Shown: positions 55,400 to 63,997 of the stretch, piece after piece
How the letters are laid out: every line of letters begins with the position of its first letter
Position numbering within the stretch: position 1 is the stretch's first letter
DNA from: Rhizobium sullae
Lineage (GTDB): Bacteria; Pseudomonadota; Alphaproteobacteria; Rhizobiales; Rhizobiaceae
DNA: 64,000 bases
Direction of reading: 5' to 3'
Assembly: GCF_025200715.1 (NCBI RefSeq)
Contig: NZ_CP104143.1
Location: forward strand, 4,074,476 to 4,138,475
Position numbers and translations under genes: made by a program
Notes under the pieces: generated by a model
What the model saw: the letters and a program-made list of their open reading frames with translations, nothing else
Databases searched by the model: none
What the model was told of the DNA's origin: nothing

Positions 55400-56778
55400 G
55401 CGGCTTCTCCGGAAATGATCTGGCGCGGCAGCGGACGGACGAATTGTCCCGTGCCGGGCTCTGCAAGCACGTTCGCGCCATCGGCTATCTGGCTGCCGCG
55501 CAGATATGCCGCCGAAATTGTCCATGGCAAACGGATACCATTATAAGGGCTCCAGCCGACGACATTGTTACCGCTCACGGCAGCGTCGTAGACACTCTCT
55601 CGCGGCTCCAGCACGACGATGTCGGCGTCCTTGCCGGGCGTCAGTGCGCCCTTGATGTGGTCGAGGCGGAAATGCTTCGCCGGATTTTCGGCCATCAGCT
55701 TCGCGGCCCATGTGAGTGGAATGCCCCGCTCCAACGCTCCCTTGACGAAAAGCGGCACCATGACCTCGAGCCCCGGCACGCCCGAGGCATTCGCCAACAT
55801 GTCCGGATTGGTCTTGCGGTTTTCTGACCAGCTCACATGGTCGGTCGACACCAGCCAGACATTGCCTTCCGCTATCTTGCGCCACAACGTTTCCACCTCG
55901 GCGCGCGGCCGGATCGGCGGATTGATCTTGGCTTTGCCGCCGAGGCGCCTCACGTCGTTTTCCTCGTCAAGCGTCAGGTAATGAATGCAGCATTCGACCG
56001 TCGCCTCGAAGCCGCCGCGGCGATAGGCACGGGCAATATCGTAGCCGCGACCGAGCGAACAATGCACGACATGCGCCGGGCAGCCGGTATGAGCGCCAGT
56101 CTCGAAGATCGTGTGCATGGCGAGAAGTTCGGTCATCGGCGGGCGTGAAAGACCGTGGGCACGCCAGTCGGTCACGCCGCTTGCCTTGACCTTCTCCATG
56201 TAAGTTCGAACGGCTTCATCGTCTTCATTGTGAACACCGGCCGTCAGCCCGGTCGGGGCGATTGCGGCAAAGCATTCGGCAAGGAGGGCAGGGGGAATGC
56301 GCGGGAAACGCTTCGCATCGGTCCCGAAAGTCGAGAATTTGAAGGCGGCGACCCCGGCATCCACCATTTCGCGTATTCGGGCCGCACCTTCTTCAGGTCT
56401 GACCGTGCCATAGAGAGCGAAATCGACACGCGTCTGCGGGCTCGCATGGTTGGTCTTTTTCTTTACCGCTTCCGCCGAGCAGACGAGATTGGCTTCGTCA
56501 TAAGGCATGTCGACGATCGTCGTGACGCCGCCAGCAGCCGCCGAACGCGTCGACCAGATGAAGTCCTCCTGATCCATCTGGCTCAACGAATGCACTTGCG
56601 CATCGATCGCACCGGGCAGGATCAGCGCCTTGCCGAGCAAGTGCCGCTCCTTGGCCGCGGGCGGCACGCCGACGCCGACCTCGGCGATCTTGCCGTTGCG
56701 GACTGCAACATAACCCTCATCGAGGATGCGCTCCGGCAGCACGACGGTACCTTGCAAAACGAGATCGAAATCAGCCAC
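55396..56778 (-). CDS. Dihydropyrimidinase/hydantoinase-like amidohydrolase
   Basis: A 460-residue cyclic-amide hydrolase with a TIM-barrel. Present: candidate carboxylated Lys147 (AAFKFSTFG), His183 (GVHNEDD), His239 (HVVHCS) and Asp313 (STDHVSWS). The first metal motif, normally DxHxH, reads DAQVH (Gln61 instead of His). It probably opens the hydantoin-5-propionate ring to N-carbamoylglutamate, the substrate of the next enzyme. Generic dihydroorotase or allantoinase labels would be based on family only. Confidence 0.82.
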   Translation of the reverse strand: MADFDLVLQGTVVLPERILDEGYVAVRNGKIAEVGVGVPPAAKERHLLGKALILPGAIDAQVHSLSQMDQEDFIWSTRSAAAGGVTTIVDMPYDEANLVCSAEAVKKKTNHASPQTRVDFALYGTVRPEEGAARIREMVDAGVAAFKFSTFGTDAKRFPRIPPALLAECFAAIAPTGLTAGVHNEDDEAVRTYMEKVKASGVTDWRAHGLSRPPMTELLAMHTIFETGAHTGCPAHVVHCSLGRGYDIARAYRRGGFEATVECCIHYLTLDEENDVRRLGGKAKINPPIRPRAEVETLWRKIAEGNVWLVSTDHVSWSENRKTNPDMLANASGVPGLEVMVPLFVKGALERGIPLTWAAKLMAENPAKHFRLDHIKGALTPGKDADIVVLEPRESVYDAAVSGNNVVGWSPYNGIRLPWTISAAYLRGSQIADGANVLAEPGTGQFVRPLPRQIISGEAA

Positions 56779-56824
56779 GCTGTTTTCCTCCGGTTAAAAG
56801 CTTAGATGACGACCGCTTCCTGCG

Positions 56825-58384
56825 TCAGTCTCCGTCGATGTACTCCACCGAGCCGAGGGCGAAGAAATCGTCGAAGGCGGCGATCGGCACAGGCTCGATC
56901 AGCTTCGAGACGAACTCATCGGACCCGAGTTCTTCCTCGATCGCTTCGACCTCCGCCGAAAGGGGGCGATCGACGGTGTAGAAATCGGCGTGCTTGCGGA
57001 CGACATCGTAAATCATGCCCGCAACGCCCTCGGGCCGGTCGCCGAGAATGTCGGCCGCCTGTGATGCCAGCAGAGCCTCGAGAGCGGCAAGACGCTTCAG
57101 CGCCCGCATCTGCCGCTCGAAGCGCTCGATCACCAGCGGCAGGAAAGCGGCTTCGTCCTCAAGCCCCGCCGCAACCACCAGCGACTGGGCGGACACTGGG
57201 TTGGACATGGAAAGCACGCGTGAAAAGATCTCGCCGGCGAGCTTGATGATCGGCCCGAAACCGGTCGCAATCCGGCCGGGCGGCACGAGGTTCACGGGCA
57301 GGTCGCGCCGCTGTCCGTTGCCGAGCAGGACGCAGCGGTTGAATGAATTGCGTGCCGCATGCGCCATGCAGAGTGCTGCCGATTCGAGCAGGATCGTTAC
57401 ATCGAGAGGTAGCGAACCGCCGGACGTCATTACGCGGCCCTCGACGACGACCGGATTGTCGTCCGAACGGCCGGTGGCAGCAAGGATCTTGTGACCGGTC
57501 GAAAGTAGGTTCTCGATCACCGCGCCGAAGACCTGGGCGATCATGCGAAGGCTGAGCGGGTCCTGCACGTGGGTGGCCACCGGCCATTCCCAAGCCTCTG
57601 ACGCATTGCACAGCCACGAGCCGATCAGCGCTTCCCGCGGGGTGCCGACATGGCGTACTGCCCGCCAGGGGTCGCGTGACGCGCCAAGAGCGCCGGCCGC
57701 CATCATGCCGGTTGCGAGCAGAACGCGAATCGAAGCCGCCGCATTGCGCGTCGCCTCGGCGGCAGATGCAAAACTCACCGCGTTGATGCTGAGCGAAGCA
57801 AGGCTGTCGCGCGGCGCCATGGTGACCGGTTCGAGCCCCGCCGCCCGGAAGGCGTCGGCCGCCTGCATGCGCTTGCCGCGATAGACGGCTTCGCCGACGC
57901 CGGTCAGAACCGCTCCGATCTGTCCCATAAGGCCGATATCGGCACAACCGATCGAGCCCGTGCGCCGCACGAGCGGGATGAGGTCAGCCCTGAGCAGCCG
58001 CAGATAGGTTTCTATGAGCTCCGGCGTACACCCGACCTGGCCCGTCAGCGCGGTATTGACGCGGATCGCCATGGCGTTCCGCACGACAGCGCTGGAAAAG
58101 GGCGTGCCGGTGCCGAAGTGATGGGCGCGCACGAGGCCGAGGTTGAAGGTATCGAGTTCCTCCGCCGACCATTCGACGTCCTTCATCGCGCCGACGCCGG
58201 TAGTGGAACCGTAAACGGGAATGCCAGCCTGGATCGCTTCTTCGACGACGGAACGCGCGATCTCCACCCGTGCCATGCCCGTCGGCGAAGCTGATAGCGC
58301 CACCCTGCCGGACCCTATCCTCACCATGTCGCCAAAGCCGAATGGTTGGCCGGAAAGTTCGATGCCAGGGCGTTCATGCTTCAT
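56825..58384 (-). CDS. HAL/PAL superfamily lyase without MIO triad, probable ergothionase
   Basis: A 519-residue protein with the aromatic ammonia-lyase fold: Tyr58 in VYGSTTGVG, VQDPLSLR, and SDDNPVVVEGRVMTSGGS. The Ala-Ser-Gly that cyclises into the MIO electrophile is replaced: GSIGCADIGLMGQ has Cys147-Ala148-Asp149. It therefore cannot be an ordinary histidine ammonia-lyase. Ergothioneine trimethylamine-lyase (ergothionase) is a HAL-fold enzyme that works without MIO because trimethylamine is already a good leaving group. The downstream genes fit that pathway. First gene of the operon; a palindrome lies 46 bp upstream. Confidence 0.78.
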   Translation of the reverse strand: MKHERPGIELSGQPFGFGDMVRIGSGRVALSASPTGMARVEIARSVVEEAIQAGIPVYGSTTGVGAMKDVEWSAEELDTFNLGLVRAHHFGTGTPFSSAVVRNAMAIRVNTALTGQVGCTPELIETYLRLLRADLIPLVRRTGSIGCADIGLMGQIGAVLTGVGEAVYRGKRMQAADAFRAAGLEPVTMAPRDSLASLSINAVSFASAAEATRNAAASIRVLLATGMMAAGALGASRDPWRAVRHVGTPREALIGSWLCNASEAWEWPVATHVQDPLSLRMIAQVFGAVIENLLSTGHKILAATGRSDDNPVVVEGRVMTSGGSLPLDVTILLESAALCMAHAARNSFNRCVLLGNGQRRDLPVNLVPPGRIATGFGPIIKLAGEIFSRVLSMSNPVSAQSLVVAAGLEDEAAFLPLVIERFERQMRALKRLAALEALLASQAADILGDRPEGVAGMIYDVVRKHADFYTVDRPLSAEVEAIEEELGSDEFVSKLIEPVPIAAFDDFFALGSVEYIDGD

Positions 58385-58429
58385 CTGCAGGTCTCCTTGA
58401 ATGCGAGACTAAGCGAGCACTGCGCATTG

Positions 58430-58441
58430 TGGGATATCCCA
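58430..58441. promoter_or_regulatory. Palindrome TGGGATATCCCA upstream of the lyase operon
   Basis: A perfect 12-bp palindrome (flanked by TTG on one side and AAT on the other) centred about 50 bp before the lyase start codon and inside the only intergenic gap ahead of the operon. It probably binds the operon's regulator, which is not encoded next to it. Confidence 0.5.
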
Positions 58442-58479
58442 AATGCCGAACACAGCATGTGATTGTTTGTGTCTGAACC

Positions 58480-60054
58480 TCAGCTCAACATCCAGGCAAT
58501 ATAGAGAAGCGTCAACGCGATAATCCAGAGCGCGAGGCGGCCGGATCGGCTGTATCGTGCCTCGGATTTGCCGATCGCTTCCGCTGTCTGCGGATCGAAG
58601 CGCAGTCCATGCTCGCTCATATGCAGCAACTGGTGATGGAATTTCTCGGTCTGCGCGGCGATTTCCGGAACGGCTTCCGCAAGCTTCACGGCAGCCTTCA
58701 GCCCATCCTTGAGGTCGGTGACGATCCGCTTCGGGCCGAGATTATTGCGAATCCAATCTCCGACGACTGGCTCCGATGCCTTCCACATGTTGAAACGCGG
58801 GTTCAGCATGCGCGAGACGCCTTCGACGACCACCATGGTTTTCTGCAGCATGACCAGCTCGGGCCGGGTCTGCATGTCGAAAAGTTCCGTCACCTCGAAC
58901 AGCAGCGTTAACAGCTTGCCCATCGAGATCGTTTCGGCCGGCTGGCCATGGATCGGCTCGCCGATCGCCCGGATTGCTTGCGCGAAGCTTTCGACATTGT
59001 GATGGCCTGGCACATAGCCCGCCTCGAAATGGACCTCCGCAACACGCACATAGTCACGCGTAATGAAGCCATAGAGAATTTCGGCGAGGAAGCGCCGTTC
59101 CTTCTTTCCAAGCCGACCGACAATCCCCATGTCGACGGCGACGATCATGCCGCCCGAATCGACGAAGAGATTGCCGGGATGCATGTCGGCATGGAAGAAG
59201 CCATCGCGCAGCGTGTGGCGCAGGAACGATTGGATCAGCCTATCGGCAAGCGTGTTAAGATCGTGCCCGGCGCTGCGGAGCCCCTCGACATCGGACATCT
59301 TCACGCCGTCGATCCACTCCATGGTGATGACGTCGCGGCCGGTGCGCTCCCAATCCACCTTCGGAACGCGGAAGCCCGGATCCTGCCCCGTGTTTTCGGC
59401 AATCTCGGAAAGGGCCGCCGCTTCAAGCCGGAGATCCATCTCGACTTTGGTCGACTGCTCGAGCGTCTTCGTCACTTCGACCGGCCTCAGCCGCCGGCTC
59501 GAAGGCATGAAGCGTTCCTGCATACCGGCGACGAGATACATCGCCTCGATGTCATGGGCGAAGCGCTGCCGCACACCGGGACGCACGACCTTGACCGCGA
59601 CCTTCCTGCGGCCATTGGGGGTATTTACCTCTGCAGGATGCACCTGCGCAATAGAGGCTGCGGCAATCGGATCGTCGAAACTCGCATAAAGCTCTTCGAT
59701 CGGGCGGCCGAGCGAACCTTCGATACTCGCCTTTGCCGCCGCAATCGGGAAGAAGGCCATCCGGTCCTGAAGTTGCGAAAGGTCGTCAGCGAACTCCACG
59801 CCTACGACATCCGGTCTGGTCGCCAGGAACTGCCCAATCTTCACATAGGAAGGTCCGAGCCGCTCGACTGCCTGGGCCAGCCGATCGCTGCGTTTCTTGG
59901 CTTTCGCCTGGCTGCGCGCAAACAGGCCGACAAACGATTTCGCAAGGCTGACAGACGGCGGCAATTCCTCGGAGGGCAAGGCCGAAACAACGCCCTCGCG
60001 CACTAGAACCCAGCCGACCCGCACGAGCCGGAAATATGCTCCGAAAGCACTCAT
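58480..60054 (-). CDS. ubiB: Ubiquinone biosynthesis protein UbiB (atypical kinase)
   Basis: A 524-residue membrane-associated UbiB/ADCK-family ATPase needed for ubiquinone synthesis. The KxGQ motif appears in YVKIGQFLATRPD, the A-rich loop in ASIAQVH, and the catalytic region in HADMHPGNLF and VAVDMGIVG. C-terminal hydrophobic helices anchor it. It lies 5 bp after ubiE, in one operon. Confidence 0.94.
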   Translation of the reverse strand: MSAFGAYFRLVRVGWVLVREGVVSALPSEELPPSVSLAKSFVGLFARSQAKAKKRSDRLAQAVERLGPSYVKIGQFLATRPDVVGVEFADDLSQLQDRMAFFPIAAAKASIEGSLGRPIEELYASFDDPIAAASIAQVHPAEVNTPNGRRKVAVKVVRPGVRQRFAHDIEAMYLVAGMQERFMPSSRRLRPVEVTKTLEQSTKVEMDLRLEAAALSEIAENTGQDPGFRVPKVDWERTGRDVITMEWIDGVKMSDVEGLRSAGHDLNTLADRLIQSFLRHTLRDGFFHADMHPGNLFVDSGGMIVAVDMGIVGRLGKKERRFLAEILYGFITRDYVRVAEVHFEAGYVPGHHNVESFAQAIRAIGEPIHGQPAETISMGKLLTLLFEVTELFDMQTRPELVMLQKTMVVVEGVSRMLNPRFNMWKASEPVVGDWIRNNLGPKRIVTDLKDGLKAAVKLAEAVPEIAAQTEKFHHQLLHMSEHGLRFDPQTAEAIGKSEARYSRSGRLALWIIALTLLYIAWMLS

Positions 60055-60059
60055 TTAGA

Positions 60060-60836
60060 TCAAAGTTTCCAGCCCGAGTGCAAGGCCGCGATCCCGCCGG
60101 TATAGCTGGTGTAGGTCACGCGCGAAAAGCCGGCCTTTCGGATCATTTCCGCGAAGTTTTCCTGGTTCGGGAACTTGCGGATGGATTCGACGAGATACTG
60201 ATAGGGCTCGGCGTCGCCGGTAATCGCCTTGCCGAACCTCGGAATGGCGTTGAAAGACCAGGCCTCGTAGACCTTGTCCAGAAGAGGCATGTCCACTTCC
60301 GAAAATTCCAGCACGAGCAGCCGGCCGCCGCGCTTCAGCACGCGAAAGGCTTCCGCGAGCGCGACGTCTATGCGCGGCACGTTGCGGATGCCGAAGGCGA
60401 TCGTGTAGGCATCGAAGCTGCCGGCCTCGAAGGGCAGGTCCTCGGCATTGGCCTCAATGAAGGTAAGATTGTCGGAGAGTTTCTTCTTCTCTGCCCGCTC
60501 TGAGCCGACGCCCAGCATGGAGCCGTTGATGTCGAGCACGGTCGCGTGTGCCATGCGGTTCGACGCCTCGACGATACGGAAGGCGATGTCGCCTGTGCCG
60601 CCCGCTACATCCAGCACCTTGTAGCCCGGTTCCTTGCGCGGATTGAGCGCCGCAACCATCGCATCCTTCCAGGCGCGGTGCATACCCATCGACATCACAT
60701 CGTTCATGATATCGTAGCGTCTGGCGACCTTGTGGAAGACGTCGTTGACGAGACCCTGCTTCTCGCCGCTCGGCACCTCGCGGAAGCCGTAGGACGTTTC
60801 CATGCCGCCATCGGCGGAAGTGCGGCTTTCTGGCAT
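60060..60836 (-). CDS. ubiE: Ubiquinone/menaquinone C-methyltransferase
   Basis: A 258-residue SAM methyltransferase for the C-methylation step of ubiquinone synthesis. Motif I is [33 protein letters not shown] and [15 protein letters not shown] are UbiE-specific blocks. It is divergent from mutM, a common rhizobial arrangement. Confidence 0.95.
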   Translation of the reverse strand: MPESRTSADGGMETSYGFREVPSGEKQGLVNDVFHKVARRYDIMNDVMSMGMHRAWKDAMVAALNPRKEPGYKVLDVAGGTGDIAFRIVEASNRMAHATVLDINGSMLGVGSERAEKKKLSDNLTFIEANAEDLPFEAGSFDAYTIAFGIRNVPRIDVALAEAFRVLKRGGRLLVLEFSEVDMPLLDKVYEAWSFNAIPRFGKAITGDAEPYQYLVESIRKFPNQENFAEMIRKAGFSRVTYTSYTGGIAALHSGWKL

Positions 60837-60986
60837 CGGACTACTCCGTTACTCGAAATCGGTACGCGACCATAGCGAAACGTCGCTTAAGACGCTATCT
60901 GTGGGGGCGGGTAATACCCGCGGCTTACTGGCGCTATAACCCACATCGTCCGCAGTTGAAACACGTTTAAATACAGATGGGTTAAG

Positions 60987-61877
60987 ATGCCGGAATTGCC
61001 AGAAGTCGAAACGGTGAAGCGCGGTCTTTCACCCGCCATGGAGGGTGCACGCATCGAGAGGCTGGAGCTTCGCCGCGGCGATCTGCGCTTTCCTTTTCCG
61101 GAAAATTTCGAAGACCAGGTTTCAGGCCGCACCATTATCGGACTTGGCCGCCGCGCCAAGTATCTGCTGATCGATCTCGACAGCGGCAAGACCATCATCT
61201 CCCATCTCGGTATGTCCGGCTCCTTCCGCATCGAGCAGGGGCCAGTCAGCGAAACGCCCGGCGATTTTCGCCACGAGCGGTCGAAGGACGAGAAGCATGA
61301 CCATGCGATCTTCCATCTGGAAGGCAAGGGTGGTGAGCGCCGCGTCATCTATAATGACCCGCGCCGCTTCGGCTTCATGGATATCGCCGATCGGTCTGAG
61401 CTTCAGAACAGTCCTTTCCTCTTCGGCCTCGGGCCGGAGCCAACCGGCAACGAGCTGAGCGCCACTTATCTTGCGGAGCGGTTTGCCGGAAAGGCACAAC
61501 CGCTGAAGGGTGCGCTTCTCGACCAGAGAAACATCGCCGGGCTTGGCAATATATATGTCTGCGAAGCGCTTTGGCGCGCGCATTTGATGCCGACACGTGC
61601 TGCTGGAACGCTGGTCAGCAAAACCGGAAAGCCGAAGGAGCAGCTAAACCTTCTCGTCGCATCGGTCCGCGATGTCGTCGCCGATGCGATCAAGGCCGGC
61701 GGCTCGTCACTTCGCGACCATATCCAGACCGACGGCTCGCTCGGCTATTTCCAGCATTCCTTCTCGGTCTATGACCGCGAAGGTCTGCCTTGCCGCACAC
61801 CCGGCTGCGGCGGTACGGTCTCGCGCATCGTGCAGGCAGGGCGTTCCACCTTCTATTGCCCGGACTGCCAGAAATAG
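60987..61877 (+). CDS. mutM: Formamidopyrimidine-DNA glycosylase
   Basis: A 296-residue base-excision repair enzyme removing 8-oxoguanine. The catalytic N-terminus [13 protein letters not shown] (Pro2, Glu3) is intact and the C-terminal zinc finger is [10 protein letters not shown] with FYCPDCQK. It is followed after 11 bp by the enoyl-CoA hydratase gene. Confidence 0.96.
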   Translation: MPELPEVETVKRGLSPAMEGARIERLELRRGDLRFPFPENFEDQVSGRTIIGLGRRAKYLLIDLDSGKTIISHLGMSGSFRIEQGPVSETPGDFRHERSKDEKHDHAIFHLEGKGGERRVIYNDPRRFGFMDIADRSELQNSPFLFGLGPEPTGNELSATYLAERFAGKAQPLKGALLDQRNIAGLGNIYVCEALWRAHLMPTRAAGTLVSKTGKPKEQLNLLVASVRDVVADAIKAGGSSLRDHIQTDGSLGYFQHSFSVYDREGLPCRTPGCGGTVSRIVQAGRSTFYCPDCQK

Positions 61878-61888
61878 GGGAGAGAAAC

Positions 61889-62662
61889 ATGGCCTATGAA
61901 ACGCTGATCGTCGAAACCCGCGGCAATGTCGGTCTGATTACGCTGAACCGGCCGCAGGCGCTGAACGCGCTGAACTCCACGGTACTCAAGGAATTGAAGC
62001 ACGCCTATGCGGACTTCCACGCAGACGAGGCGATCGGCGCAATCGTTCTGACGGGCTCGGAACGTGCTTTCGCAGCCGGCGCCGATATCAAGGAAATGCA
62101 GCCGCTGCAGTTTGCAGATATCTATAAGGCCGAATACATCAGCGGTTGGGATGAGATTGCCAAGGCCCGCAAGCCGGTCATCGCTGCCGTCAGCGGCTTC
62201 GCGCTCGGTGGCGGCTGCGAGCTGGCGATGATGTGCGACTTTATTATCGCATCGGAGACCGCGAAATTCGGTCAGCCTGAAATCACGCTCGGCGTCATCC
62301 CCGGCATGGGCGGCTCGCAGCGCTTGACGCGTATGGTCGGCAAGTCGAAGGCGATGGATATGGTGCTGACCGGCCGGATGATGGACGCGGCGGAAGCGGA
62401 ACGTGCAGGGCTTGTTTCTCGTGTGGTCGCACCGGAACGGCTTCTCGACGAAGCGCTGGAGGCAGCGGCCAAGATCGCGTCGCTGTCGCAGCCCTCGGTG
62501 CTGATGGCCAAAGAGGCGGTCAATCGCGCGCTGGAAACCACGCTGGAGGAGGGCCTGCGTTTCGAGCGCCGTCTATTCCACAGCCTTTTTGCAACGGAAG
62601 ATCAGAAGGAGGGCATGGCTGCCTTCATCGAGAAGCGCAAACCGGCCTTTAAACACCGCTGA
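61889..62662 (+). CDS. Enoyl-CoA hydratase
   Basis: A 257-residue crotonase. The oxyanion-hole regions are [11 protein letters not shown] and [14 protein letters not shown], and the two catalytic glutamates lie in GGCEL and [11 protein letters not shown]. It hydrates trans-2-enoyl-CoA in beta-oxidation. ATG 61889 follows GGGGAGAG; the longer in-frame start overlaps mutM. Confidence 0.92.
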   Translation: MAYETLIVETRGNVGLITLNRPQALNALNSTVLKELKHAYADFHADEAIGAIVLTGSERAFAAGADIKEMQPLQFADIYKAEYISGWDEIAKARKPVIAAVSGFALGGGCELAMMCDFIIASETAKFGQPEITLGVIPGMGGSQRLTRMVGKSKAMDMVLTGRMMDAAEAERAGLVSRVVAPERLLDEALEAAAKIASLSQPSVLMAKEAVNRALETTLEEGLRFERRLFHSLFATEDQKEGMAAFIEKRKPAFKHR

Positions 62663-62855
62663 TCTTCATTCCACGGAGAAAGGCGGCGTTTCCTTGAAAA
62701 TGCGCGTTGACGCGGGTCGGCTTTAGAGCTATATGCCCGCCCACGGTTCGGGAAGCCGATCAGGTTTTCCGTTTATGCTCCCGCATTGCTGGATATTGTG
62801 GCCGCAAGGCCCGCGGTAATGACGGAGTTTGTTCGAATTCTTGAGAGAGGCATCC

Positions 62856-63134
62856 ATGGCCAATACAACTTCGGCGAAAAAAGCGACCCGCAAGATCGCC
62901 CGCCGTACCGACGTCAACAAGGCTCGTCGCTCGCGCGTTCGCACTTTCGTTCGCCAAGTCGAAGAGGCACTCGCGGCAGGTGATGCTGCAAAGGCAAAGG
63001 AAGCCTTCCTCGCAGCTCAGCCGGAACTGGCGCGCGCTGCAAGCAAGGGCGTGCTTCACGCCAACACGGCATCCCGCAAGGTTTCGCGCCTCGCTGCTCG
63101 CGTGAAGGCGCTGTCGGCAGCTTCGGCCGCATAA
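62856..63134 (+). CDS. rpsT: 30S ribosomal protein S20
   Basis: A 92-residue basic ribosomal protein that binds 16S rRNA early in assembly: [36 protein letters not shown], and [24 protein letters not shown] precedes the ATG. It lies upstream of dnaA, the usual order in Hyphomicrobiales, and ends at a terminator. Confidence 0.95.
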   Translation: MANTTSAKKATRKIARRTDVNKARRSRVRTFVRQVEEALAAGDAAKAKEAFLAAQPELARAASKGVLHANTASRKVSRLAARVKALSAASAA

Positions 63135-63164
63135 TCTTTCGTTAACAAATTGATCGTTATGATT

Positions 63165-63190
63165 AGCCCGGTAATCAAGCCGGGCTTTTT
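63165..63190 (+). terminator. Rho-independent terminator of rpsT
   Basis: A 7-bp stem (AGCCCGG / CCGGGCT) with an 8-base loop, followed by TTTTT, 31 bp after the rpsT stop codon. Confidence 0.85.
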
Positions 63191-63191
63191 C

Positions 63192-63463
63192 GATTCTAAC
63201 GATCTCCGCCGGATTGGTTAATTTAGCGACTGTTTCGTGTCACTGAGGTGACATGAAAAAATGTTTAAAATCAAATAGTTGCGCAAGGATGTTTCCAGCT
63301 TGGGCGACTCTCCTGCCTTCCGGCGGGCTTAGTTGTGAGTCAAGCGGATTTTTATTTTTTTTCTTTCAATGCGTGTCCAAAATACCCACTTAGGGAATCT
63401 CCTTGATTCTCCTGCGATTCTTTTTTGACATTGGCGTGACGCCCAAAAGCGGGCCCCGGAGTC
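63192..63463. promoter_or_regulatory. Cluster of seven GANTC (CcrM) sites upstream of dnaA
   Basis: GANTC occurs at 63192, 63306, 63337, 63395, 63405, 63416 and 63459. Three of them are 10-11 bp apart, on one helix face. About one site would be expected by chance in 272 bp. CcrM methylation at GANTC controls dnaA transcription in Caulobacter; a similar role here is inferred. Confidence 0.6.
63306..63362 (+). terminator. Compound hairpin with long T-run (possible sRNA 3' end)
   Basis: GACTC/GAGTC (63306-63310 with 63337-63341) enclose an inner stem CCTGCC/GGCGGG with a TTCC loop; the T-rich run at 63348-63362 follows. As rpsT already has its own terminator, this one may end a separate short RNA starting after about 63190. 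Confidence 0.5.
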
Positions 63464-63997
63464 AATGGCCGCTTCTTAATTTTGCGTAAAATTCATCATT
63501 GATCTCCGCAACTGATCCTGCCTAAATGGCGTCCAGCAAAGGGCGCGGACATCACCTGCAAAGGCTTAGTCTAAACTGCCACACCGGCAGGCCGATGGGT
63601 TTGTGCCATTTGCTACGGAGCAGTTTATCTCTCCGTTTTTTCAAGCACTTGAGCAATTTGCGCCGGGACCGTGGCTGGTCGCGGAACGAGGATGCTTTGT
63701 GCGCTCAGCGGCTGCACGCCTAAGGTGAGCCGAAGGGGATGGGGATAGTATATTTGCGTTTGGGCGGTTGGCCGGGAAACGAGGCCTGGCAGCCACCTTG
63801 GCGTAGTGAACATGACAGGGACCGCATGAACGCGGTGTCTGCCACGGTCCTCTGCGTCGGTCTCGCTGGGCGGGACGGTGTTTGTGTGAACCGGCATGCA
63901 TGATGGCCCATGAACGGGCTGCCGGCGTGCCAGAACGGGGAAAATTGATCGGGCGGCTGGCTGATATCCGCCCGATGAAATCAATTTGGAAGGCGGC

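Larger units (their letters stand above)
63135..63997. other. 863-bp rpsT-dnaA intergenic region
   Basis: No ORF here is convincing. It holds the rpsT terminator, a stem (TGTCAC/GTGACA, 63238-63253), a compound hairpin with a long T-run, seven GANTC sites, a TTGACA at 63425-63430 and a GC-rich leader before the final ATG. I see no DnaA-box cluster, so it does not look like a replication origin. Confidence 0.7.

Noticed and set aside
51018..58384. Ordinary histidine utilisation (hut) operon
   Set aside because: The lyase lacks the MIO triad, the hydratase lacks the usual active-site cysteine, and hutI and hutG are replaced by hydantoinase, carbamoylase and DUF917 genes.
58948..60006. Forward ORF of 352 codons
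   Set aside because: Antisense to ubiB; composition typical of a frame shadow.
63135..63997. Chromosomal replication origin next to dnaA
   Set aside because: No cluster of DnaA boxes is visible, and in rhizobia the origin is generally near hemE rather than dnaA.
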